From M3007 sp044226205 (lineage in GTDB: Bacteria > Bacteroidota > Bacteroidia > Chitinophagales > Saprospiraceae): 64,000 bases of DNA. The notes beneath the pieces were generated by a model, which saw only the letters and a program-made list of their open reading frames with translations, ran no database searches and had not been told where the DNA came from. Each line of letters starts with the position of its first letter. The stretch's first letter is position 1. The position numbers and the translations under genes are program-made. Of this stretch, positions 33,919 to 42,905 are shown in pieces. The stretch is taken from contig JBGAHL010000013.1 of the NCBI GenBank assembly GCA_044226205.1, positions 1-64,000 of the forward strand. Reading direction: 5' to 3'.

Positions 33919-34824
33919 ATGGAAGCTTTCCGCGAACAATTACTGATCCTCGTAACGACGCCGATTTACATCATCGTCATCGGCCTGGAAATTTTATTGA
34001 GCCATTGGCGGCACACGCGCTCGTACACCTGGCGCGATACCTTGTCCAACCTTTACCTGATGCTGTTAAATATGGGCATCGACCTGTTGTACAGGGGCGT
34101 CTATGTGCTGATACTCGACTGGTTTTTCCGGCACCAACTGGCCGGCTGGAGCGCCACAGGCTTCTGGTACTGGTTCAGCCTGGTCATTGCCGAGGATTTT
34201 GTGTTTTACTGGCTCCACCGCATCGACCACCAGAGCCGCTTTTTTTGGGCCGTGCACGTGACGCACCATTCTTCAGAAAAATTCAACCTGACGGTCGGTT
34301 TTCGGTCCTCCGTTTTCCAGCCGCTCTACCGTTTTCTCTACTTTATTCCCCTGGCTTTGCTGGGTTTCAAACCGCTCGACATCGTTTTTGTTTTTTCTGC
34401 CACGCAGATCTGGGGTATTCTGGTGCATACCGAATATATCGGTCGTTTGGGCTGGCTGGAAAAAATCCTCGTCACGCCCTCCCACCACCGCGTACACCAC
34501 GCCTCCAATGCCTTGTACCTCGACCGCAACCTGGGCATGTTTCTGATTATCTGGGATAAAATTTTCGGCACATTCCAGCCCGAACTGGCGGCCGACCAAT
34601 ATCAGCCCATCCGCTACGGCCTGACCAAAAACATTGAACACCCCAACGCTTTCAACCTGATTTTCCACGAATGGCGCAACATCGGCCGCGATATGGGCAA
34701 AAGCCCGCGCTGGATCGATCGCCTGCGCTACGTGTTCGGGGCGCCAGGCTGGAGCCACGACGGAAGCACGCTGACCAGCGATCAATTGCGCGAAAAAGAA
34801 GCCGCCAATCCTACGCCTTCATAG
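33919..34824 (+). CDS. Sterol desaturase / fatty acid hydroxylase family membrane protein
   Basis: 301 residues with four or five membrane helices in the first ~190 residues. The di-iron histidine clusters are HRIDH (about 96-100), HVTHHSSEKFN (about 113-123) and HHRVHHASN (about 192-200). These enzymes hydroxylate or desaturate lipids or sterols at the membrane using a di-iron centre. The substrate is not predictable, but Bacteroidota members often act on lipid alkyl chains. The C-terminal ~40 residues are soluble and charged. Confidence 0.9.
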   Translation: MEAFREQLLILVTTPIYIIVIGLEILLSHWRHTRSYTWRDTLSNLYLMLLNMGIDLLYRGVYVLILDWFFRHQLAGWSATGFWYWFSLVIAEDFVFYWLHRIDHQSRFFWAVHVTHHSSEKFNLTVGFRSSVFQPLYRFLYFIPLALLGFKPLDIVFVFSATQIWGILVHTEYIGRLGWLEKILVTPSHHRVHHASNALYLDRNLGMFLIIWDKIFGTFQPELAADQYQPIRYGLTKNIEHPNAFNLIFHEWRNIGRDMGKSPRWIDRLRYVFGAPGWSHDGSTLTSDQLREKEAANPTPS

Positions 34825-34941
34825 ATAAGTGCGGCCTTTTCATCGAAAGGATCGGCTCCGACCTGTTCAAGGGAGTTACCTTCGCCATAAATAAGCTGTC
34901 TGTGCGGATTTTCCGGCTGGCAGCCATTACCCGCTACCGTT

Positions 34942-36207
34942 ATGCGTCAGATCTTCCGCATCCTCCTCGAAGGCGCCGCCCAGGCCTGGCAACAGCTGAT
35001 GGCCAACAAACTGCGTTCCTTCCTCTCGCTGTTGGGTATTTCAATCGGCATTTTTTGCATCATCGGCGTAAAAAGCGCTGTCAACTCCCTGGAAGACAAT
35101 ATCCGCAGCAGTTTTTCCAAACTGGGGAACGATGTGATTTACCTCGAGAAATTTTCCTGGTCCGAAGACCCCGGCGCCAACTACTGGAAGTGGATGCGCC
35201 GCCCCAATTTTACCTTCACGGAATACGAAGCGCTGAAAGACAATCTGGACAATGCTTCGGAGATTGGGTACTGGCAGTATCTGGGTTCCAAAACCGTGAA
35301 ATGGCAATCGTCGAGCGTCGAAAACACGGCTTTTTTGAGCTGCACGGAAGCCTGCTCCAATATTTTCCGGCTTGAATTCGAGGGCGAGGGCCGCTATTTT
35401 TCCACATCCGAATACCTGAGCGGCTCGCCGGTCTGCGTGGTTGGTTACTCCATCGCGGAAGGGCTTTTTCCCGAAGGAATCGATCCGCTCGACAAGGAAA
35501 TCAACATCGGCGGCCGAAAATTGCGCATCATCGGCGTCACCAAACAATCGGGCGACGACATCATCAAGGTCATGAATTTTGACAATGTCGTGCTCATCAG
35601 CCACACCCTCGCGCGCCGCGGGTTCAATATTCGCGACGGCAACCCCTGGGTGGGCAGCGCCACCATCGGGGTACGTGCCAAACCCGGCGCCAACCTCGAT
35701 CAGCTGAAAGACGAGATCACGGGCGTACTGCGCGGCGAACGCCGGCTCAAACCCCGGGAAGAGTCCAATTTTGCCCTCAATACCCTGACCATCCTCAGTA
35801 ATTTGATGGAAAATGTGTTCGGTACGCTGAATGTCGCCGGTTTTGTGATCGGGATTTTTGCCCTCATCGTCGGCATGTTTTCCGTGGCCAATATCATGTT
35901 CGTTTCCGTCCGCGAACGCACCAACATCATCGGGATCAAAATGGCGCTGGGCGCCAAACGCTGGTTCATTTTGCTCGAAATCCTCTTCGAAGCCGTCGTT
36001 TTGTGCGTTGTGGGAGGTCTGATGGGGCTCATGCTCGTATGGCCCGTCACCCTGCTCGTGTCCGCTGTCTGGGATTTCGACATTCACCTCTCCCTGGCCA
36101 ATATCTCCATCGGGGTGATTACCTCCATCATCATCGGCATCCTGTCGGGTCTGATTCCGGCCTTTCAGGCAAGCGGCCTCGACCCCGTGGAAGCCATCAG
36201 AAAGTAG
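34942..36207 (+). CDS. ABC transporter permease, MacB/FtsX type
   Basis: 421 residues. One N-terminal membrane helix (about 20-42, KLRSFLSLLGISIGIFCIIG), a large periplasmic MacB-PCD domain (about 45-270), then three helices in the FtsX domain (about 292-320, 340-375, 385-410) with SVRERTNIIGIKMALGAKRW. Such permeases work with a MacB-like ATPase in mechanotransmission or export of lipoproteins, peptides or drugs. No ATPase gene adjoins it, so it must pair with one elsewhere. Confidence 0.9.
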   Translation: MRQIFRILLEGAAQAWQQLMANKLRSFLSLLGISIGIFCIIGVKSAVNSLEDNIRSSFSKLGNDVIYLEKFSWSEDPGANYWKWMRRPNFTFTEYEALKDNLDNASEIGYWQYLGSKTVKWQSSSVENTAFLSCTEACSNIFRLEFEGEGRYFSTSEYLSGSPVCVVGYSIAEGLFPEGIDPLDKEINIGGRKLRIIGVTKQSGDDIIKVMNFDNVVLISHTLARRGFNIRDGNPWVGSATIGVRAKPGANLDQLKDEITGVLRGERRLKPREESNFALNTLTILSNLMENVFGTLNVAGFVIGIFALIVGMFSVANIMFVSVRERTNIIGIKMALGAKRWFILLEILFEAVVLCVVGGLMGLMLVWPVTLLVSAVWDFDIHLSLANISIGVITSIIIGILSGLIPAFQASGLDPVEAIRK

Positions 36208-36212
36208 GCGGC

Positions 36213-36254
36213 AGGCAGAATTTTGCTGTTCAGGCCGAAAGCAAAATTCTGCCT
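36213..36254. terminator. Terminator with 15-bp stem
   Basis: AGGCAGAATTTTGCT (36213-36227) and its exact reverse complement (36240-36254) lie between the convergent permease and LolA-like genes. Confidence 0.75.
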
Positions 36255-36288
36255 TTGTTCGCTATACAACTGTCTTAAAAACAGCGAC

Positions 36289-36963
36289 TTACATTCTCAG
36301 GTCTTCGACATGGACGCCCGGGTATTTCTTGGTGTCGAAGGTAAAATAGTTGGCCGGGAAGGTCTTGTTGGGCGTGAGGCGGGTCACCTTGAAGGTGTAG
36401 CGCGAACCGTCTTTTGCAAAGGCTTTGATCGATTCGATGGTGAGGGCTTTTTCATCCACGCTGACCCGGATTTTTGAATACTCGGAATTGCGGTTGACCG
36501 GTTTGAACTCGATATGGGTCAGCAGTTTGCCGCCGACGGTCGTTTTTTCAGTGATAGCGTAAAGGAAATCGCCTTTCTGATAACGCTGCAACAGTTCGCG
36601 GGGCGTCAGGAACTCGCTTTGTCCGTTGGGGTCGGCGTCGTTGATCTGCACCTCGTTGTTCTTTTTCAAATAAACCCAGGTGGATTTGCCGTCGCTGACG
36701 ATCACCTGATCGTCCATATCGAGTCTGAACTGCTTGTCCGATTGCGCCGTGGTGCCTTTTTGTACCTGCTGAGCCTCGCCGGGCACTTCGACCGTGAGGG
36801 TAAAAGCCAGTTCAAAGCTTTTATACCCCTCGTATTTTTTGCGAATTTTGTCGAGGATTTTCTTGGCTTCAGGGTCGGATTTTTCCTTGGCGCCGGCCGT
36901 TTGGCTGAAAGCGGCCGTGGCAGTGAAAAGGGCAATCAGGGCTAAAAAAAGTGGTTTTGTCAT
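36289..36963 (-). CDS. LolA-like outer membrane lipoprotein carrier family protein
   Basis: 224 residues from the ATG at 36963, with a signal peptide ending AFSQ (about 21). The mature part has the LolA half-barrel pattern: KYEGYKSFELAFTLTVEVPG, KGTTAQSDKQFRLDMDDQVIVSDGKSTWVYL and EFKPVNRNSEYSKIRVSVD. LolA carries lipoproteins through the periplasm; many Bacteroidota paralogues have unclear cargo. The upstream ATG at 36996 would add 11 residues before the signal peptide and is not used. Confidence 0.87.
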   Translation of the reverse strand: MTKPLFLALIALFTATAAFSQTAGAKEKSDPEAKKILDKIRKKYEGYKSFELAFTLTVEVPGEAQQVQKGTTAQSDKQFRLDMDDQVIVSDGKSTWVYLKKNNEVQINDADPNGQSEFLTPRELLQRYQKGDFLYAITEKTTVGGKLLTHIEFKPVNRNSEYSKIRVSVDEKALTIESIKAFAKDGSRYTFKVTRLTPNKTFPANYFTFDTKKYPGVHVEDLRM

Positions 36964-37186
36964 TGCAGAATGGAAATTTTGTGCAAAAAACGGCATTTCC
37001 GTGCCTCAAGTTGTGGCGCCGCTGGTTAAAGATTCGCTAATGCGGCTGGGGCCGGCAGGCTGAAAAAAGCCTGGCTTGCAACTTTTACCGTTTAAAAACC
37101 GTTTAAAGCACAATAAAAAGAGACTTTTATGACGCCAGACGTCTAATCTCATTATTCATCCAATCCCCAATTTTTTTAATTTTAAC

Positions 37187-39517
37187 ATGACCAAAAAAAA
37201 GAAAAAAGGCGGTAAAAAGTTGACCGCCAATGAATTGCAAATTTTCCTCCTCCGTTTTCTGCTCGCCCATCCCAAAAAGCGCCTTACCGCCCGCCAGATT
37301 ATCGATCACCTTTCCTTCGAAAACAACAAGGACTCTGTGGAATACGCGCTGCGTCAGCTGACTCAGGTCGGTTCGGTGCGCGAATACGAAGACAACAAAT
37401 TCGGCGTGGCGCTCGAACGCCTGACCCGCGAGGAATCGCCCGAACCGGCTGAAACCATCGAGCCGACCCCCAAAACAAGCCTGAAAAAAGAGCCGGCCCC
37501 CGTGCCCGAGCGCTTTGCCGCGGTTGCCAAAAACAAAACAGCCGCCAAAGATCCCGCCGCCAAACACCGCAAAACCGTGGAAGGCCGCGTCGATATGACG
37601 CGCAGCGGGGCCGCCTACATCGTCAGCGAACTCGAAGACACCGACGTGTACGTGGCGCCCAAGTACCTCAACGGGGCGCTCCACGGCGATACCGTGCGCA
37701 TATTGCTCTTCCCGCCCGCGCCGCGCCGCCGGGGGCAGGCTCCGCGCAAACCCGAAGGCGAAGTGTTGCAGGTGCTGCGCCGCGCCAACGAGTTTTTTAT
37801 CGGCACCCTCCGCAAAAGCCGCAAATACGCCCTCCTGCTGCCCGACAACCCGAACATGCCGGTCGACATCTACGTTCCCCTCGACGCCACGGGGCAAGCC
37901 CGCGATGGCGATAAGGTGGTCGTGCGCGTCACCGACTGGCAGGAAGGCAAAGGGCGCGTGCCCATCGGGAAAGTCACCCAAACCCTCGGAGAAGTGGGCG
38001 GCAACGAGTTCGAGATGAAAAAAATCCTGATCAACGCGGGATTTGAACTCGATCACTCGGACGAGGCCCTGGCCGAAGCAGCGCGCATCCCCGACCGGAT
38101 TCCGGACACGGAGATCGCCATGCGCCGCGATTTTCGCGACATCCTGACCTTTACCATCGACCCGGAAGACGCCAAGGACTTCGACGACGCCCTGAGCATC
38201 CGGCAACTCGACAACGGCAACCTGGAAGTCGGTGTGCACATCGCCGACGTGACGCACTACCTCAAGCCGGATTCGCCGATGGACAAGGAAGCGTTCCGCC
38301 GCAGCACCTCCGTGTATCTGGTGGACCGCGTGAGTCCCATGTTGCCCGAAAAATTGTCGAACAACCTCTGTTCACTGGTGCCCTACCAGGACCGGCTGAC
38401 CTTTTCGGCAGTATTCGAATTTGATCAAAAAGACAAACTCGTCAAGCGCTGGTTTGGCAAAACGGTCATCCATTCGGCACATCGTTTTACCTACGAAGCC
38501 GCGCAAACCCTTCTGGACAAAAAGCCGGATGAAGCGCTGACAAACCTGGCCATTTACCCGCAACTGGACTGGGCAATCCTCACCCTTGACCGGCTGGCGA
38601 AAAAAATGCGCAAGGAACGCGAGAAAAACGGCGCGATCGGTTTTGAGACCGAAGAAATCCGTTTTCGCCTCGATGCCGACGGCGCGCCGCTGGAAGCCTA
38701 CGTCAAGGAACGCAAGGACGCCCACCTGCTGATTGAGGATTTCATGTTGCTGGCCAATAAGGAAGTCGCGTGGTTTATCGACCAGAAAGGCGGCGCCCAG
38801 CAGGAGATTCCTTTCGTGTACCGCGTGCACGACCTGCCCGATCTTGAAAAGGTGGCCGAATTTGCCCGTTTTGCCGCCGAGTTGGGGTATCCGCTGAAAG
38901 TCGATACGCCCAAACAAATCGCGCAATCGTACAACAACCTCATGCAGGCAGCCCGCAAAAACGAGCGCCTCAAACTGCTCGAACCGCTGGCCATCCGCAC
39001 CATGGCCAAAGCTGTGTATTCGACCGAAAATATCGGTCACTACGGCCTTGGGTTTACCCACTACGCACACTTCACCTCGCCCATTCGCCGCTACGCCGAT
39101 GTGCTGGCTCACCGCATTCTCGAGCGCAACCTCGACGGCCGCAACTGGCGGGTGGACAAAACCAAACTCGAGGAGCAGTGCAAACACATCAGCGCCCAGG
39201 AAAAAAAGGCCGCTGATGCCGAGCGTGAAAGCGTCAAGTTCAAACAGGCCGAACTGGTGCGCCGACACATTGGCGAAGAATTCGAAGGAATGGTCAGCGG
39301 CATCATCGACCGGGGCTTTTTCGTGACCCTGCCCGATTCGCACGCCGAAGGGCTGGTCGATTTCAAATACCTGCCCGAGCAATGGGTGGTCGACGAGGGC
39401 AACCTGCGCGCCCGAACCCGCTATGGCCGCCAGATCAAAATGGGCGACCGCGTGCGGGTGCGTATCGTGGCGGTCGACCTGATGAAGCGGCAGATCGAGA
39501 TGGAGTGGGTGGATTAG
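37187..39517 (+). CDS. rnr: Ribonuclease R
   Basis: 776 residues. A Lys-rich start (KKKKKGGKK) precedes a winged-helix-like region (about 15-65). A low-complexity Ala/Lys/Pro linker follows (85-125), then two cold-shock-type domains, the RNB catalytic domain with TIDPEDAKDFDDALSI carrying the metal-binding aspartates (about 324-339), and a C-terminal S1 domain (about 690-770, EFEGMVSGIIDRGFFVTL). It degrades structured RNA 3' to 5'. The start codon follows an A/T-rich leader; a terminator lies just after the gene. Confidence 0.95.
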   Translation: MTKKKKKGGKKLTANELQIFLLRFLLAHPKKRLTARQIIDHLSFENNKDSVEYALRQLTQVGSVREYEDNKFGVALERLTREESPEPAETIEPTPKTSLKKEPAPVPERFAAVAKNKTAAKDPAAKHRKTVEGRVDMTRSGAAYIVSELEDTDVYVAPKYLNGALHGDTVRILLFPPAPRRRGQAPRKPEGEVLQVLRRANEFFIGTLRKSRKYALLLPDNPNMPVDIYVPLDATGQARDGDKVVVRVTDWQEGKGRVPIGKVTQTLGEVGGNEFEMKKILINAGFELDHSDEALAEAARIPDRIPDTEIAMRRDFRDILTFTIDPEDAKDFDDALSIRQLDNGNLEVGVHIADVTHYLKPDSPMDKEAFRRSTSVYLVDRVSPMLPEKLSNNLCSLVPYQDRLTFSAVFEFDQKDKLVKRWFGKTVIHSAHRFTYEAAQTLLDKKPDEALTNLAIYPQLDWAILTLDRLAKKMRKEREKNGAIGFETEEIRFRLDADGAPLEAYVKERKDAHLLIEDFMLLANKEVAWFIDQKGGAQQEIPFVYRVHDLPDLEKVAEFARFAAELGYPLKVDTPKQIAQSYNNLMQAARKNERLKLLEPLAIRTMAKAVYSTENIGHYGLGFTHYAHFTSPIRRYADVLAHRILERNLDGRNWRVDKTKLEEQCKHISAQEKKAADAERESVKFKQAELVRRHIGEEFEGMVSGIIDRGFFVTLPDSHAEGLVDFKYLPEQWVVDEGNLRARTRYGRQIKMGDRVRVRIVAVDLMKRQIEMEWVD

Positions 39518-39536
39518 CGCACTCGATCGGATCGAT

Positions 39537-39577
39537 AAAAAGCCTCCTGGCGCCGACTCGGCTTCAGGAGGCTTTTG
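39537..39577 (+). terminator. Terminator after rnr
   Basis: AAAAGCCTCCTG pairs with CAGGAGGCTTTT, followed by TGTTT; it begins 19 bases after the rnr stop. Confidence 0.85.
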
Positions 39578-39615
39578 TTTATACGCTGAGAATGAAAGCG
39601 CAAGCCTTAAATCCC

Positions 39616-39623
39616 TACTTTTG
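39616..39623 (+). promoter_or_regulatory. Putative -7 box TACTTTTG
   Basis: TAnnTTTG match 36 bases before the DUF1003 start. Confidence 0.45.
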
Positions 39624-39659
39624 ATTCATTCAGCCCGGCAACTACCCAATCTTTTTCCC

Positions 39660-40130
39660 ATGCAGCACAAAAACATTCCTTCGATCGAAGACTTGCATAA
39701 AAAACACGCCACACCGGCCAACGTCAATTCGAAACATCGGGAAAGCCTGTCGTCGCTCGACAAACTGGCCTTGTGGATAACCGACCATGTCGGCAGCATG
39801 AAATTTTTCTTCCTGATCTTCGGCTGGACGGTCGTGTGGCTCGGCTGGAACACGCTGGCACCCCGGCCCTGGCGTTTCGATCCTTTTCCCGCGTTTGTGC
39901 TGTGGCTGTTTATTTCCAACATGATCCAGATTTTCCTGATGCCCCTGATCATGATCGGGCAGAATCTGCAATCCAGGCACGCTGAAATGAGGGCGGAGGA
40001 AGATTTCAGGATCAATAAAAAATCAGAGCAGGAGGTGGAGGCGATTTTGAAGCACCTGGAAAATCAAAACGAGCTGATACTCGAAATTTTGCGCAGGATC
40101 GAACAGATGGAGCACAGCAAAAATACCTGA
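39660..40130 (+). CDS. DUF1003 family membrane protein
   Basis: 156 residues. Family pattern: SSLDKLALWITDHVGSMKFF leading into a first membrane helix (about 50-68), a Pro/Arg-rich loop with PFPAFVLW, a second helix (about 75-98, ISNMIQIFLMPLIMIGQN) and a long charged C-terminal helix (about 105-150) that could form a coiled coil. Function of the family is unknown. The ATG at 39660 fits the promoter and domain start; the frame from 39621 overlaps the -7 box. Confidence 0.87.
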   Translation: MQHKNIPSIEDLHKKHATPANVNSKHRESLSSLDKLALWITDHVGSMKFFFLIFGWTVVWLGWNTLAPRPWRFDPFPAFVLWLFISNMIQIFLMPLIMIGQNLQSRHAEMRAEEDFRINKKSEQEVEAILKHLENQNELILEILRRIEQMEHSKNT

Positions 40131-40151
40131 CACTGCGCTCGGCAAAAACAC

Positions 40152-40185
40152 GAACCCCTGTCTGCCTCAAAGCAAACAGGGGTTC
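40152..40185 (+). terminator. Terminator after the DUF1003 gene
   Basis: GAACCCCTGT pairs with ACAGGGGTTC, followed by TTTTTA. It also faces the convergent small secreted-protein gene. Confidence 0.8.
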
Positions 40186-40211
40186 TTTTTATCCCTAAAA
40201 CGTGCGGTCAG

Positions 40212-40661
40212 TTATTTGCCGCCGCTTTTTTGCACGGGTTTCGGTTTGGCCTCGGTGGGCGACTCTTTGGAGGGCTTGGCCGGGGGGGCTTGCGGGGCCG
40301 GTTTCACCGGTTCCGTATTTTTCGGGGCCGGCTGCGGTTCGGTGGCGGGTTTCGGCCGACCTTGCGGCTGGGCGTCATCGCCGGCTCGTTTCAGGTCTTT
40401 GCCTTTTTCCTTGCCTTTATCTCCTTTGTGCGGATGACCTTTTTTGCCTTTTTTACCCTTGGCAGGCTTTTGTTTGTCTGTCATATTTTTTTCGCCGCCT
40501 TTGCCCTGACCGCTGTACGCGGCGCCATGCGATTTTTCTTCTGCCTTGGCAGCTTGTTCCGTTTTCGATTTCTGTTCTTTGGCTTTCGAATCGGTTTGCG
40601 ACCACGCGGTGGCCGATGCGAAGAAAGCGAGGATGAGGGTGATTACGAGATGCTTTTTCAT
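40212..40661 (-). CDS. Secreted Lys/Pro-rich low-complexity protein
   Basis: 149 residues from the ATG at 40661, with a signal peptide (MKKHLVITLILAFFASATAW, cleavage near SQ at 21-22). The mature protein is disordered-looking: Lys/Glu-rich (25-60), Lys/Gly-rich with KGKKGKKGHPHKGDKGKEKG (about 68-87), then Pro/Ala/Lys-rich to the end. No domain. The composition could bind polyanions or span the periplasm, but no function is supported. Its signal peptide start resembles that of the heptad-repeat protein at 15938 (both begin MKKHL). Confidence 0.65.
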   Translation of the reverse strand: MKKHLVITLILAFFASATAWSQTDSKAKEQKSKTEQAAKAEEKSHGAAYSGQGKGGEKNMTDKQKPAKGKKGKKGHPHKGDKGKEKGKDLKRAGDDAQPQGRPKPATEPQPAPKNTEPVKPAPQAPPAKPSKESPTEAKPKPVQKSGGK

Positions 40662-40796
40662 GTAATATGATTTCTTTTGTTGATCAAATACGGTATTGAT
40701 ACGGGCGGGCGGTTTGAAAGACACTTTGCTCGTCAGATTTTAACGATTATTTCACCAATTCGCCATCAAGTCTATTCATCAAAAACGAAAAGCGCC

Positions 40797-42083
40797 ATGA
40801 ACAATTTTAACTCCCGTCGAAGTTTTATCCGCCAAACCGCCACATTGCTGGGCGGAATTGCCCTGCATCAGGATGCTTTGGCCGCCTTCCCTTTGAACGC
40901 TCCAAAAAGCCCTTCCGTTGCGCCGTCCAGCAGCGACGAAGAAGATTTTTGGCGGCAAATCCGACTGGCTTACGGCGCCAGCCCGACCATGATAAACCTC
41001 AACAACGGTGGCGTGTGCCCGGCCCCCAGGGCCACCATGGACGCGCTCGACTACTACAACCGCATGTGCAACGAAGCGCCTTCGTACTACATGTGGCGGG
41101 TGCTCGATCAGGACCGCGAGCCGCTGCGCGAAAACCTGGCTGCCCTGGCAGGCGCCCAAACCGATGAAATTGCCATCAACCGCAACGCCACCGAGGCCCT
41201 GAATACCATCATTTTCGGGCTCGACCTGAAAGCCGGCGACGAGGTCGTGTTGTCGAAATACGACTACCCCAACATGATCAACGCCTGGAAACAGCGCGAA
41301 AAACGCGACGGCATCAAACTCGTCTGGGTCGATCTCGAACTGCCTTCGGAAGACGAAGGGTATTTTGTAGAAGCCTTTACTTCCAAATTCACCCCCAAAA
41401 CCCGCGTGGTCCACATCACCCATGTGATCAACTGGTGCGGGCAAATCCTGCCGGTGCGCGCCATCGCCGACCGCGCCCACGCGCAAGGAATCGAGGTGCT
41501 GGTCGACGGGGCGCATTCCTTTGCTTTGATCGACTACAAAATCCCCGACCTGGGCTGCGACTACTGGGGCACCAGCCTGCACAAATGGCTTTGCGCCCCC
41601 TTCGGCAGCGGAATGTTGTGGATCAAAAAGGAGAAAATCTCCAAAATCTGGCCGCTGCTGTCCAACGGAACACCCGATGGCGACGATATTCGCAAATTCG
41701 AATCGCTGGGCACCCGTAGCTTTCCGATTGAAATGGCAATTGGGTATTCCATTGATTTGCAGAATCTTATCGGTACGAAGCGCAAGCAGGATCGTATTTT
41801 TTACCTCAAAAACTATTGGGCCGAGCAAGTGCGCGACATTCCCGGCCTCAAATTGCAAACCTCCCTCGATCCAAAATGGGGCTGCGCCATCGCCACGGTC
41901 GGCTTGGAAGGGAAAAAAGGCGCCGAAGTGTCGGATCAGTTGTATCAGCGCGCCAAAATTCACACCACGGGCATCGAATGGGAAAAAGTATCGGGCGCCC
42001 GCATTACGCCCAATGTGTACACCACCACCGAGGATCTGGACAAACTCGTGCGGACGCTGCACGCCATCGCAAAGAGCTCCTAA
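40797..42083 (+). CDS. Class V aminotransferase (isopenicillin-N epimerase-like) with Tat signal
   Basis: 428 residues. The N-terminus has a twin-arginine signal SRRSFIRQTATLLGG (about 6-20), so the protein is probably exported folded with PLP. The fold-type I core has NLNNGGVCPAPRATMDAL, NRNATEALNTIIFGL, VDGAHSFALIDYKI and the PLP lysine in WGTSLHKWLCAPFGSG (about 259-274). Proteins like this act as cysteine desulfurase/epimerase relatives on unknown substrates. The frame from 40677 would bury the Tat signal. Confidence 0.88.
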   Translation: MNNFNSRRSFIRQTATLLGGIALHQDALAAFPLNAPKSPSVAPSSSDEEDFWRQIRLAYGASPTMINLNNGGVCPAPRATMDALDYYNRMCNEAPSYYMWRVLDQDREPLRENLAALAGAQTDEIAINRNATEALNTIIFGLDLKAGDEVVLSKYDYPNMINAWKQREKRDGIKLVWVDLELPSEDEGYFVEAFTSKFTPKTRVVHITHVINWCGQILPVRAIADRAHAQGIEVLVDGAHSFALIDYKIPDLGCDYWGTSLHKWLCAPFGSGMLWIKKEKISKIWPLLSNGTPDGDDIRKFESLGTRSFPIEMAIGYSIDLQNLIGTKRKQDRIFYLKNYWAEQVRDIPGLKLQTSLDPKWGCAIATVGLEGKKGAEVSDQLYQRAKIHTTGIEWEKVSGARITPNVYTTTEDLDKLVRTLHAIAKSS

Positions 42084-42088
42084 CTTTG
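42081..42088 (+). promoter_or_regulatory. Putative -7 box TAACTTTG
   Basis: TAnnTTTG match that includes the stop codon of the class V aminotransferase, 35 bases before the enoyl-CoA hydratase start. Confidence 0.35.
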
Positions 42089-42122
42089 TGCCCCGAATCG
42101 TCTTCAACAAGCGCTCTTTCCC

Positions 42123-42899
42123 ATGCAATACATCCTTTTCAACGTAGAAAACCAGCTTGCCCAGATTCGCCTCAACCGCCCGGGCGTGTACAATTCGATG
42201 AACCATGACATGCGTCAGGAACTCATCGCGGCGCTCGACCAGTGCGCCGCCGACCCCGGCATTCGGGCCGTACACCTCACCGGCGAAGGGCGCGCGTTTT
42301 GCGCCGGGGAAGATTTGCAGGAAGTCATTGACCCGCAAGGACCTTCGCTGACCGAGATCATTTCCACGGGCTACAACCCGATCGTCAGGAAGATCCGCGA
42401 GCTGGAAAAGCCCGTCGTTTGCGCCGTCAACGGCGTGGCCGCCGGCGCAGGGGCCAACATCGCGCTGGCTTGCGATATCACCGTGGCGGCTGCTTCCGCT
42501 TCGTTTACGCAGGCGTTTTCCAAAATCGGCCTCATCCCCGACAGCGGCGGCACCTGGACGGTTCCGCGCCTCGTGGGCATGCAACGCGCCGCTGCGCTGA
42601 TGATGTTGTCGGACAAAATTTCGGCCGGCGAAGCCGCCGAAATGGGCCTGATCTGGAAAGTGTACCATGACGAGACCTTCATGGCCGAAAGTCTGGCCCT
42701 TGCCGAAACGCTGGCTCAAATGCCGACTCGCGGCCTCGCCCTGACGAAAAAGGCGCTTAATCGCTCCTTTTCCAACGATTTCAACGCACAACTTGCCCTG
42801 GAAGACGAACTTCAGAGCCTGGCCGGCCAAACGCACGACTACCAGGAAGGCGTGGCCGCTTTTCTCGAAAAACGCAAGCCGGTGTTCAAAGGGGAGTAA
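42123..42899 (+). CDS. Enoyl-CoA hydratase/isomerase family protein
   Basis: 258 residues of the crotonase fold. Oxyanion-hole segments: AFCAGEDLQEVIDPQG (about 60-75) and NGVAAGAGANIALACDI (about 103-119). SFTQAFSKIGLIPDSGGTWTVPR (about 127-149) has an Asp at the position used by PaaG-type isomerases rather than the second glutamate of true hydratases. The likely reaction is isomerisation of a CoA thioester such as the epoxide of phenylacetyl-CoA, as in PaaG. No other paa genes are near. Confidence 0.88.
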   Translation: MQYILFNVENQLAQIRLNRPGVYNSMNHDMRQELIAALDQCAADPGIRAVHLTGEGRAFCAGEDLQEVIDPQGPSLTEIISTGYNPIVRKIRELEKPVVCAVNGVAAGAGANIALACDITVAAASASFTQAFSKIGLIPDSGGTWTVPRLVGMQRAAALMMLSDKISAGEAAEMGLIWKVYHDETFMAESLALAETLAQMPTRGLALTKKALNRSFSNDFNAQLALEDELQSLAGQTHDYQEGVAAFLEKRKPVFKGE

Positions 42900-42905
42900 A
42901 AACCC

